Source of the DNA: Flavobacteriales bacterium
GTDB lineage: Bacteria > Bacteroidota > Bacteroidia > Flavobacteriales_F > PHOS-HE28
NCBI GenBank assembly: GCA_016710015.1
Contig: JADJLR010000005.1
Span: forward strand, 1 to 64,000
DNA: 64,000 nt
Direction: 5' to 3'
Shown: piece after piece, positions 26,844-34,785 of the stretch
Numbering within the stretch: the first letter of the stretch is position 1
How the letters are laid out: every line of letters starts with the position of its first letter
Notes under the pieces: generated by a model
Told to the model about the DNA's origin: nothing
Database searches by the model: none
Seen by the model: the letters and a program-made list of their open reading frames with translations, nothing else
Position numbers and translations under genes: made by a program

Positions 26844-27062
26844 GGAGCGAATGTAGTCCCGATCCTATTGATGGGGTCCGTGCAACGAACGACGCAATGG
26901 ACATCGCTGCCGATCGCGTTCGACCGTGTGGCTTCACACAGCCGATCGGATCATTTTGGCACTGGTGCTCTAAATCATGCGCCGCCTAATGTTGAGGGCA
27001 TTGTCGTGGCCACCGAACAAGCTGGCGGCGTTACCCTTGTACCCGGGCCGCATTACCCCACC

Positions 27063-28304
27063 ATGCACATACGCATCCTCCTCGCCTCCTTACTCCTCCT
27101 TCCCCTGCCGCTGTTGGCATGCACCGCCTTCGTGATGCACAACAACGGGCGGACCTTCATCGGGAACAATGAGGATTCGTGGTGTACCCAAGGCCAGGTG
27201 CGCTTCGTCCCTAGTGCGCAAGGCCAATACGGCGCCGTGTACTTCAGCACACGGACCGGGCACCCTTTCCAGGACTGGACGGACCAGATCGGCATGAACG
27301 AGGCCGGACTGGTCTTTGATGGTCTGAGCATCCAGCCGAAGGATGCCGTATCGGAGCCCGGAAAGCAGCATTTGTTTTTCACGGATCTGGGCGGTCGCCT
27401 CATGGAACGATGTGCCACGGTACCCGAGGCGGTGGCTTTTCTGAAGGACTACGACCTTGCGTTCCTCCACCATAGCATGGTGTTCCTGGCCGATGTGAAC
27501 GGCACCTATGCGATCGTACAGAGCGACACGGTGATCGTGGGGACCGATCCATACTTCGCCGTTGGCAACTGGCGGATGGCCTGCAACACGGACATGGACG
27601 CCGTGCCCATACCCCGTTTACAACAAGGAAGAGCACTGCTTGCCGAGGGTGTGGACCCCACAGTGGAGGGTGCGCTTTCCGTGTTGCAAGGGATGCGTTC
27701 CTGCCGCCAATTCCTCGGCAACGGCACCTTCTTCAGCACCCTGTTCGAACCGGACAACGGCCGGGTACACCTCTACTTCTACCACGACTTCGAGCACCCC
27801 ATCTTCGACCTGCGCACCGAATTGGCGAAGGGCCCGCATACGTTGGACCTGCCCACGCTCTTCCCGCCGAACTCGGAATTCCAGGCCTTGGAAACCTACA
27901 AGACACCGTTCCACCAGCAATGGATCTTCTGGAGCTTTATGGCCTTGGCCGGGCTTGCTGTGTTGCTCGGTCTAGTGTGTGGCGTGGTCGTGCTTGTTCG
28001 CGAAATCCTACGCTTAATGGGAAGATCTGTGAGACCTCCTTGGAACCTATACCTCGTGGGCTTGACCATGGTCGCGCTCGCTGGACTCGTCGTTGTGCTG
28101 CTCATGATGGAGCGCGTGGTCTACTTCGGATTCGGTGATGTACACCCGGCACTCTCGGTCCTGCCCTATCTCCTCCTGTTGATAGCAGTAGGCCTTTTCT
28201 TGAGGGCGCGTAAGAACACGGAGGATCGCTGGGCAACGGTGCCGGGACTTCTGCTGTTGGTACCGATCTTGATCGGTTGTGCGTATTGGGGCTTCTTCTG
28301 GTGA
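27063..28304 (+). CDS. Ntn-type linear amide C-N hydrolase with membrane tail
   Basis: 413 residues. A signal-like stretch MHIRILLASLLLLPLPLLAC ends at a Cys (residue 20) that would be the N-terminal nucleophile of the mature enzyme. CTAFVMHNNGRTFIGNNEDS follows, the pattern of choloylglycine/acyl-coenzyme A:6-APA-type hydrolases. Other motifs include QIGMNEAGLVFDGLSIQP and FLADVNGTYAIVQ. From about residue 287 to the end there are four membrane helices, ending IGCAYWGFFW. The Cys could alternatively be lipidated, since LLAC also fits a lipobox. Start 27063 is preferred over longer frames that overlap the GT39 gene on the other strand. The substrate is unknown. Confidence 0.75.
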   Translation: MHIRILLASLLLLPLPLLACTAFVMHNNGRTFIGNNEDSWCTQGQVRFVPSAQGQYGAVYFSTRTGHPFQDWTDQIGMNEAGLVFDGLSIQPKDAVSEPGKQHLFFTDLGGRLMERCATVPEAVAFLKDYDLAFLHHSMVFLADVNGTYAIVQSDTVIVGTDPYFAVGNWRMACNTDMDAVPIPRLQQGRALLAEGVDPTVEGALSVLQGMRSCRQFLGNGTFFSTLFEPDNGRVHLYFYHDFEHPIFDLRTELAKGPHTLDLPTLFPPNSEFQALETYKTPFHQQWIFWSFMALAGLAVLLGLVCGVVVLVREILRLMGRSVRPPWNLYLVGLTMVALAGLVVVLLMMERVVYFGFGDVHPALSVLPYLLLLIAVGLFLRARKNTEDRWATVPGLLLLVPILIGCAYWGFFW

Positions 28305-28386
28305 AGGGATCGGAATGATATGGGGATCGATCATGGCTGTGTAGCGGCTTGCGATGACGACGCGGATCTGGCTATACATTCACAGA

Positions 28387-29277
28387 ATGAAGAAGCTCCT
28401 CTGCATTGCCCTGCTCTTTCTTTCCTCGAATGTCTGGGCCCAGAACTGGTGTGCGCCAGGAGCGGAGTGGACTTATACGCTTCGGGATAATGGGGTGGGT
28501 GGCTACACCCGGTTCACCTACATTGGTGACACACTGATGGATGGTGCGATCGCGCAGAAGTTACACAAGCACTTGGTGGAGTACAACTATATCCTTGGTG
28601 AGATCGTCGAGAGCGACCTACCGATGGACTTCACTACGGTCGAGGATGACCTTGTGAGCATTTGGAACGGACAGTATTTTGATACGCTGTATTGGTTCGG
28701 TGCCGCACCAGGGGATAGATGGAGCTTTTCCATGGACCCTGTCCTATGGCCTGACACAGCTCCAACACCACACTATATCGACGTAATGGACACGGGCTCG
28801 ACCATTGTGGATGGAATTGTCCTGCGCTATCTTCAGGTGTACAACAGTAATCTATGGTCCGCTCCAGGTAGTCTCGATGTGATCTTTGAGCGGATCGGTA
28901 GCGTCTACGAATTCCTTGTTCCCAATAATGCCATTTGGGTGGATGGAATTGCTGGGCCGCTGCGCTGCTATTCAGATGACCAGATCAACTTCCAGAGCCC
29001 GAATTGGAATGGATCGTGTGACTACGTGACCGGCATATGGGATAAGGAACCGCGATCCAACGTCACGATCTTCCCCAACCCCTGCACCGATCGCCTCACC
29101 CTCTCCGGGATCACCCCCGGCTCCCAGATCGAATTGTTCGATGGCCTGGGTCGCAATGTGTTCACAGGCCAAGCCCTTGGCGAGCCATTCCACTTCGACG
29201 CAAGCACGCTTGCACCGGGCCTCTATCAGGTCCGGATCCGGAATGGAGAGCAGGTGATCAGCTGGATCAAGGAGTAG
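28387..29277 (+). CDS. T9SS-secreted protein of unknown function
   Basis: 296 residues, signal peptide MKKLLCIALLFLSSNVWAQ. The body (NWCAPGAEWTYTLRDNGVGG) is of a kind common in Flavobacteriales but without a named domain. The T9SS type A sorting domain runs from about VTIFPNPCTDRLTLSGI to GEQVISWIKE. A TACATTCA box at 28375-28382 is 4 nt upstream of the ATG, and the upstream frame from 28354 is rejected. Confidence 0.8.
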   Translation: MKKLLCIALLFLSSNVWAQNWCAPGAEWTYTLRDNGVGGYTRFTYIGDTLMDGAIAQKLHKHLVEYNYILGEIVESDLPMDFTTVEDDLVSIWNGQYFDTLYWFGAAPGDRWSFSMDPVLWPDTAPTPHYIDVMDTGSTIVDGIVLRYLQVYNSNLWSAPGSLDVIFERIGSVYEFLVPNNAIWVDGIAGPLRCYSDDQINFQSPNWNGSCDYVTGIWDKEPRSNVTIFPNPCTDRLTLSGITPGSQIELFDGLGRNVFTGQALGEPFHFDASTLAPGLYQVRIRNGEQVISWIKE

Positions 29278-29357
29278 CGTGGTCCCTGCTCCAGACCTCA
29301 AGGACCTCCGTGGCACATCGCAGCCGATCGGATCGTGCACGAGTTGAGCGCGGCCTG

Positions 29358-30581
29358 TTACCGCTCCACGATGAATCTGCCGAAGGTCATCGATCCGTCG
29401 GCCCTTGTGGCGATCAGCACGTAAACACCCGCCGCCATTCCGTCGAGGTGGATCATGTTCCCTCCATTCAACGCATTCGTGCGCAAAGCCACGGTACGGC
29501 CACTGGCATCCAATGCACGGATCGCTCTCAACGGTTGTCCGTTGGATCGGACCAAGAGCTGCGCGGCATTCAAATAGTGGAGCATGAGTCTGTCCGGTGC
29601 TGGTGTTTCCTGCAACCCCACGGTGCAACTACCCACTGCACAAAAGGTCACGCCTGCTTCCACTGTGCCGAAATTGAGATCGATCAACGGTGGTGTGCTC
29701 GTCGCCGGGGTCTGGTCGCATAGATCCACGGTGCCACTCACCACTCCGGTGTTCACCGTGGAGTCCTGCACACAGAAACGACCGTTGCCCATGATCGTGC
29801 CCCCGTTGTACCAATCGACACAACTGATGAAGCCCGTGGTGTTCAGGACCGGGGTCAGCAGACCTGTGGTGTCCGCATTGTACAGGTTATTGCCGATGTT
29901 GAGCGTACCGCTCTGGGTCATGTTGTTCAAGTTGCCGAAGTCGTCGCCGATGAGGACCGTCACATTATTGAGGGCGAGGTCACCTAGGTTCAAGGCGTCA
30001 TCAACGATGCGTAATTCACCACCGAAGATCTCCATATCACCTTGCACGAGGAGGTCATTGAACAGCAGTACCGGAGAGATCCCGCTCAATTCACCACCGG
30101 GCAGCACATAGACTTGTCCCGCCTGCAGGGTGTCGTTGGCTATGAATCCACCGCCGATCAACAGACTATCCAGCCCATAGACACTACCGTTGCTCACTAC
30201 GGTGCCAGCAGAACTCCAAGCGGTCTCGCAGCGCATCGTCCCGCCGTTGATAACGGTGGTACCGACGGCCGAGCCCAAGAAGGCCATCTTGAAGTAGCCG
30301 AAATTGGTCAGGCTGGCCGAACCGTTCACGCCCAAGGCACGCGGCACGTCTTCAACGAGGCTGCCCGTCGGGTCGATTCGGATCTGTCCGGAGAAGTAGA
30401 TCCAGTCGGTGTTCATCACCAGATCATGCTGCACGATGATGGTGTCGCCATCGGCCGGGATGCACAGGCAGTCCCAGACAAAGGGGTTCAATACGGGACC
30501 GTTAGCAACAGAGGTGACCGTTTGCTGTGCGTTGAGCATGAAGGGAAGCAACGCCGTGAAGAGGAGTCCTGTTCGTTCCAT
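29358..30581 (-). CDS. T9SS-secreted protein of unknown function
   Basis: 407 residues starting MERTGLLFTALLPFMLNAQQ, a signal peptide. The middle is a long beta-rich array of short repeated strands (TVINGGTMRCETAWSSAGTV, GGFIANDTLQAGQVYVLPGG, LVQGDMEIFGGELRIVDDAL), suggesting a parallel beta-helix or adhesin-like fold. The C-terminal APDRLMLHYLNAAQLLVRSN to GSMTFGRFIVER is a T9SS sorting domain. The start upstream at 30716 is rejected because the added residues are not a signal peptide. Confidence 0.75.
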   Translation of the reverse strand: MERTGLLFTALLPFMLNAQQTVTSVANGPVLNPFVWDCLCIPADGDTIIVQHDLVMNTDWIYFSGQIRIDPTGSLVEDVPRALGVNGSASLTNFGYFKMAFLGSAVGTTVINGGTMRCETAWSSAGTVVSNGSVYGLDSLLIGGGFIANDTLQAGQVYVLPGGELSGISPVLLFNDLLVQGDMEIFGGELRIVDDALNLGDLALNNVTVLIGDDFGNLNNMTQSGTLNIGNNLYNADTTGLLTPVLNTTGFISCVDWYNGGTIMGNGRFCVQDSTVNTGVVSGTVDLCDQTPATSTPPLIDLNFGTVEAGVTFCAVGSCTVGLQETPAPDRLMLHYLNAAQLLVRSNGQPLRAIRALDASGRTVALRTNALNGGNMIHLDGMAAGVYVLIATRADGSMTFGRFIVER

Positions 30582-30779
30582 GATGTTCGGGTCTTTGTGC
30601 GATCCAAATTGAACAAAATACCTGGATCGAACAAGAGTAAGGATCAGTTTGACCAAGATCGATCGTGCGAGACTCCCGATGTCCAGCTGTTCCGGGTCCA
30701 AACCCTTGGCGGACACATGGAGGCGATCCTCCGATCTACAGCGTGTACATTGGTGTCCCTCTTGCCTTGTGCAATTGGA

Positions 30780-31364
30780 TCACATCATCCTCATCCCATT
30801 CTCCGGCGGGAACAAATAGCGCGGTGGCGCTCCACCCACAGGATCCTTTAGCACTTCGTACTTCGGGAATGCTTTGGCGGCCAGGTAGCTCGCGAGGATG
30901 CAGATCGCCAAGCTCATCAGCCCGCTCGCCAAGGTCCATGGCTCGGCTTCTCCGGCGAACAATTCACGTATGGAACCGATCAAGCCAAGCGCTGCGAAGC
31001 CATTGAGGATGGCCAACCACTGCAAGCTTTCACCGCGCCACTTGTACAGGGCATAACCCAAGAATAGCGCGGCGAAAGGGACCACACGGATCCAGCGCCA
31101 CGTTCTTATCCCTTCTCCGGATCCTTGGACCACAGCAGCTGCCAACTCCATCGCACCGGTCAGTACGACCAACGCAAGCAGTGCTTGTTGATACGACCGG
31201 AACTGCGATCGGGTGGCTTCAGGTGCGAGATAGCGCAGGACTTCCGCGATGCGTTTGGGCTTCGCCTCCGGATGCATCAAGACCAACTCGTCCTGAATGT
31301 GTTGTCGGGAATAGCCCAGGGCGATACGCTCCTCGGCCAGTTTGCGGATCCGGTCCTTCTTCAT
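30780..31364 (-). CDS. Small membrane protein of unknown function
   Basis: 194 residues. The N-terminal 55 residues are soluble and helical (LAEERIALGYSRQHIQDELV to RIAEVLRYLAPEATR), like a small helix-turn-helix or Get-like region. Four membrane helices follow (residues about 60-80, 88-105, 112-130, 140-162). No family is recognised. The start codon context is TAACTTGC 6 nt upstream, a weak promoter-like match. Confidence 0.55.
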   Translation of the reverse strand: MKKDRIRKLAEERIALGYSRQHIQDELVLMHPEAKPKRIAEVLRYLAPEATRSQFRSYQQALLALVVLTGAMELAAAVVQGSGEGIRTWRWIRVVPFAALFLGYALYKWRGESLQWLAILNGFAALGLIGSIRELFAGEAEPWTLASGLMSLAICILASYLAAKAFPKYEVLKDPVGGAPPRYLFPPENGMRMM

Positions 31365-31480
31365 CGTGGTGCAAGTTATCCGGCGCTACACCCATCGCAC
31401 TTCCGTCCACACCGCATTCGGACCATTCGTACGGATCGATCCATGTTTGCGTACGCACCTCTCCGGGAGATGATCTCGAA

Positions 31481-32137
31481 CTAACCCTTCTCGAAGCCTA
31501 GGTCGTAGATCTCGCGGATATGCTTCAACTCGTTCTCGAAATCGATCTTCAGGTCGATCAACTCACCGGTGCGTACGTCGAAGACCCAACCATGCACTAC
31601 CGGAGCGCCCGTGCGTAGAAAGGTCTTTTGTACAACCGCGGTCTTGATCACGTTGATGCATTGTTCCTGCACATTCAACTCCACCAAGCGGCGATACCGC
31701 TGGTCCTCGTCCGAGATCGCATCCAACTCCTTCTGATGGATGCGATAGACATCACGGATGTACCGCAACCACGGGTTCAGCACGCCGAGGTCCTTGGCCT
31801 GCATGGCCGCCTTGACACCTCCACAGTAATAGTGCCCACACACCACCACATGCTTCACATGCAAATGGCCGATGGCGAACTCGATCACGCTCAGGCTGTT
31901 CAGGTCTGCACCACCCACTACATTCGCGATGTTGCGGTGTACGAAGACCTGCCCAGGCTGTGCGCCCATCAGGTCCTCTGCGGTCGCTCGGCTATCACTG
32001 CAACCGATGTAGAGGACTTCTGGACTTTGTCCTTCGGCCAGGTGTTTGAAGAAATCCTTGTTCGTTGCCCTCTTCTCGGCGATCCACTTCTTGTTGTTCG
32101 CCAAGGCCCTTTCGTACAAACTGCTCTGATCTTTCAT
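31481..32137 (-). CDS. Beta-class carbonic anhydrase
   Basis: 218 residues. The zinc ligands and dyad of beta-carbonic anhydrases are all present: CSDSR at 46-50 (Cys46, Asp48, Arg50) and HYYCGG (His102, Cys105). The protein interconverts CO2 and bicarbonate in the cytoplasm. The end FDVRTGELIDLKIDFENEL is typical of the family. No signal peptide. It stands alone on the minus strand, divergent from the arsenic genes. Confidence 0.95.
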   Translation of the reverse strand: MKDQSSLYERALANNKKWIAEKRATNKDFFKHLAEGQSPEVLYIGCSDSRATAEDLMGAQPGQVFVHRNIANVVGGADLNSLSVIEFAIGHLHVKHVVVCGHYYCGGVKAAMQAKDLGVLNPWLRYIRDVYRIHQKELDAISDEDQRYRRLVELNVQEQCINVIKTAVVQKTFLRTGAPVVHGWVFDVRTGELIDLKIDFENELKHIREIYDLGFEKG

Positions 32138-32570
32138 TCGGTTCGTTCATGGGGTCCACCGACCCGTGGTCACTTCAATGCTTCGTTCTTCGCCTCGATC
32201 GGAAAGGGAACTCCGTTTCGTCCAGGGTCTCCCTTGTCCTGATCCGATGTTGTGCCAGAGACCGTATTGGCATTTCAGATCCTTGCTTACCAGTTAGAGA
32301 CCGGACGCGACGGAAAGAGTATCCTTCATCACGCATATGGGCGGACCAAATTAGCGATCTGGATGTAGGACGACCGCACTCGTGAGAACGTTCTCCGCTT
32401 CGGCGATCAACGATCCAATGAAAGCGAACCGGATCCAAGGTGTATTCCACCGCATTCAGACGGTCATCCCCGACCGGCAAAGAGGTTCCTCGATGCAACC
32501 ACACATTCCTCCACGCACGAATCGTTCATTTCAAATTATCATCGTATATTTGCGATATTGAACGATCAAC
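32138..32570. promoter_or_regulatory. Divergent intergenic region with the arsR promoter and operator
   Basis: A 430-base gap. At its right end lies an 8-bp inverted repeat, ATCGTTCA at 32521-32528 and TGAACGAT at 32559-32566, flanking a perfect Bacteroidota -7 box TATATTTG at 32545-32552. The arsR ATG follows at 32571. This layout fits an ArsR operator covering its own promoter. The rest shows no gene. Confidence 0.7.
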
Positions 32571-32903
32571 ATGGGAACCGCCAAGCTCGATGAATTCACC
32601 GTCCGCGATAACCGGATCGCACGCTATGCAAAAGCCCTTGGGCATCCGGCGCGGGTGGCCATACTGAAGTTCCTGATCACGAAGAAGAATTGTGTTTGCG
32701 GTGATATCGTGGACGTGCTCCCACTCAGCCAGAGCACGGTAAGTCAGCATTTGAAGGAATTGAAAGAGGTCGGCCTGATACAAGGCGAGATCGACGGAAA
32801 GCGGGTGTGCTATTGCATCGATCCGAAGGAATGGGAACTCGCCAAACGGTCCATCGCCGACTTGATGGACAGCTTCGTGACCAAGGGCATCACGTGCTGC
32901 TAG
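32571..32903 (+). CDS. arsR: ArsR-family arsenic-responsive repressor
   Basis: 110 residues of a winged-helix repressor. HTH SQSTVSQHLKELKEVGLI is at about 53-70, and a metal-site CVC (Cys41, Cys43) precedes the recognition helix in the place of the ELCVC box. A C-terminal Cys pair (ITCC) may add ligands. Binding As(III) should release it from DNA and open the ars genes. It is first in the cluster, 45 bases before arsM, with an inverted-repeat operator upstream. Start 32571 reads MGTAKLDEFTVRDN. Confidence 0.9.
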   Translation: MGTAKLDEFTVRDNRIARYAKALGHPARVAILKFLITKKNCVCGDIVDVLPLSQSTVSQHLKELKEVGLIQGEIDGKRVCYCIDPKEWELAKRSIADLMDSFVTKGITCC

Positions 32904-32948
32904 AACGACATTGACATCGAACTATAACGATAGTAAGGAACACCGAAC

Positions 32949-33851
32949 ATGACGAACGCAGAGGAGACGAAAGAGATGGTCCGGCGCAAGTATGCCGAGA
33001 TCGCCCAACAGGACAAAACCACCAACGCCAGCAGCTGTTGCGGCGCGGGCGGTTGCAGTACGGAGGTGTACAACATCATGAGCGACGATTACAGCACACT
33101 CAAGGGATACACTGCGGATGCGGACCTCGGTCTGGGTTGCGGTCTACCCACGGAATTCGCGGGCATCAAGCCGGGCGATACAGTGCTGGACCTCGGCTCC
33201 GGGGCGGGGAACGATTGCTTCGTGGCCCGCGCTGCCACCGGCGAAGATGGCCGTGTGATCGGCGTGGACTTCACACCGGAAATGATCGCCAAGGCGAAGG
33301 CCAATGCGGTGGCAATGGGTTTCCAGAACGTGGAGTTCCGGCAAGGCGACATCGAAGCACTGCCGTTGACCAGCAACATCGTCGATGTGGTGGTGAGCAA
33401 CTGTGTGCTGAACCTGGTGCCGAACAAACGCCAAGCCCTCAGCGAGGTGATGCGCGTGCTGAAACCAGGAGGTCACTTCAGCATCAGCGATGTGGTATTG
33501 AAGGGTACACTGCCGGAACGGATCAAGAATGCCGCTGAGATGTATGCCGGTTGCGTGAGCGGCGCATTGCAAGAAAGCGAGTACCTCGGTATCATCCACG
33601 ACCTTGGCTTCGAGCAGGTCACCGTTCAGAAGCGCAAGCCGATCATCGTTCCCGACGACATCCTCTCGAATTATCTCAGCGCCGAGGAGATCGCAGCGTT
33701 CAAGGCCAGTGGCACAGGGATCTTCAGCATTACCGTAGCGGCATCCAAGACCGAAGCCCCATGTTGCGCTCCCAATGCCGAAGGCACTGCGAAAGTGAAG
33801 TTGGCGACCGGTGAGGACTGTGGCTGCGCTCCGGACAGTAGCTGTTGTTGA
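32949..33851 (+). CDS. arsM: Arsenite S-adenosylmethionine methyltransferase
   Basis: 300 residues. The SAM site is VLDLGSGAGNDC (79-90). Three conserved Cys for As(III) binding appear in GLGCGLP (Cys64), SNCVLNLV (Cys152) and YAGCVSG (Cys202). An N-terminal SSCCGAGGC and a C-terminal CCAPN and CGCAPDSSCC give extra Cys pairs. It methylates arsenite to organoarsenicals that are exported or volatilised. It lies in the arsR operon. Confidence 0.95.
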   Translation: MTNAEETKEMVRRKYAEIAQQDKTTNASSCCGAGGCSTEVYNIMSDDYSTLKGYTADADLGLGCGLPTEFAGIKPGDTVLDLGSGAGNDCFVARAATGEDGRVIGVDFTPEMIAKAKANAVAMGFQNVEFRQGDIEALPLTSNIVDVVVSNCVLNLVPNKRQALSEVMRVLKPGGHFSISDVVLKGTLPERIKNAAEMYAGCVSGALQESEYLGIIHDLGFEQVTVQKRKPIIVPDDILSNYLSAEEIAAFKASGTGIFSITVAASKTEAPCCAPNAEGTAKVKLATGEDCGCAPDSSCC

Positions 33852-33936
33852 ACCGAAACCTCGCGTCGCATATGATCCTCTTGTTGCACACCACTACTGA
33901 GCTTCATGCCAACGGACTCTCGACCCATGGACCGCA

Positions 33937-34464
33937 GTGGACACCAAGGTCTTGCCGGCCAAGGCGAATATCCCTGATGAGCGTAAGGAGAGCTTCGATC
34001 TCATCGCTGAATTCATCAAGGAACGGCACGCCGTTGGCGAAGCTGCCGCACTGACCTATCTGCACGCACAACAGTCGGCGCAGCCACCTGAGCCAGATCT
34101 GGGCAGCGATCGGAGCTTGGTACTACACCCAGGACCATGTGCGCACGTTCAGTGGTGGCACTGAAGCCACAGCCTTCAATGCGCGCGCCGTGGCCGCGAT
34201 CGAACGCGCCGGATCCCATGTGATACGACCCGAGGGCGAGAATCCACCGTACGAAGTCTCCTTCACCACGGAACTGAATGCCGAGATCTGCTGGAGCAAA
34301 GTGTACAGCGATCCATCGTACACGGTGCGTTGGATCGGATCAGCCTACCCTATGACGATCCCAAAGCAGCCGACGGCACATCCGAGGAAGCCGAGCGCTA
34401 CGAGGAACGCTGCCTACAGATCGCGACCGAGATGATGTATGTGATGGAGCAAGCTGGCCGCTGA
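33937..34464 (+). pseudogene. arsC: Degraded arsenate reductase (ArsC, tyrosine-phosphatase-like)
   Basis: Family text appears in pieces of different frames: NIPDERKESFDLIAEFIKER, then (frameshift near 34055-34062) ICTHNSRRSHLSQIWAA, carrying the phosphatase-type Cys loop, TFSGGTEATAFNARAVAAIE, then EICWSKVYSDPS, then, after another shift, RISLPYDDPKAADG to TEMMYVMEQAGR and stop. The stretch usually holding CSHADENCP between SDP and RISLPYDDP is missing, about 25 residues. Such a deletion is not a simple sequencing error, so the gene is probably nonfunctional. It is the third gene of the ars cluster. Confidence 0.75.
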
Positions 34465-34504
34465 TCCGGTCTGCATGCGAAAGTCCAGTGTAGCGGATCA
34501 CACC

Positions 34505-34512
34505 TATCTTCG
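34505..34512 (+). promoter_or_regulatory. Putative promoter -7 box of the B12 locus
   Basis: TATCTTCG matches the Bacteroidota -7 motif TAnnTTTG with one mismatch and lies just upstream of the riboswitch. Confidence 0.4.
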
Positions 34513-34516
34513 CCCC

Positions 34517-34674
34517 GCTGATGATCCCCGAAGGGGTTGAAAGGGAACCGGGTGTGAATCCTGGGCTTTACCTGAAGCTGTAAGCCTGAAGCACCGAACC
34601 GGCAATTGGCCACTGCTCTTCCAAGAGTGGGAAGGCGCCGGGGAGGAAGGCGAGCCAGAAGACCTATCACCAGC
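34517..34674 (+). ncRNA. Cobalamin riboswitch
   Basis: The aptamer is recognised from the conserved core blocks in order: GCTGATGA (P1 left), AAAGGGAACCGGGTGTGAAT CC, CCTGAAGCTGTAAGCCTGAA, GCCACTG, GAGTGGGAAGGCGCC, GGAGGAAGGCGAGCCAGAAG ACC, and TCACCAGC (P1 right). Downstream is a perfect 7-bp hairpin TTGCTTC/GAAGCAA (34683-34689 with 34698-34704), probably part of the expression platform. The next genes are a secreted protein, a BtuB-like receptor and a BtuG-like lipoprotein. B12 binding would reduce their expression. Confidence 0.9.
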
Positions 34675-34785
34675 ACGTATGGTTGCTTCCAGGTATAGAA
34701 GCAAGTCGTGCATGCACACTAGGCGTGTGTAAGCGTGGCGCTGTTCCTGGAGGTGTTTGGCAGGTGAACTGAACACAATTCCTCA

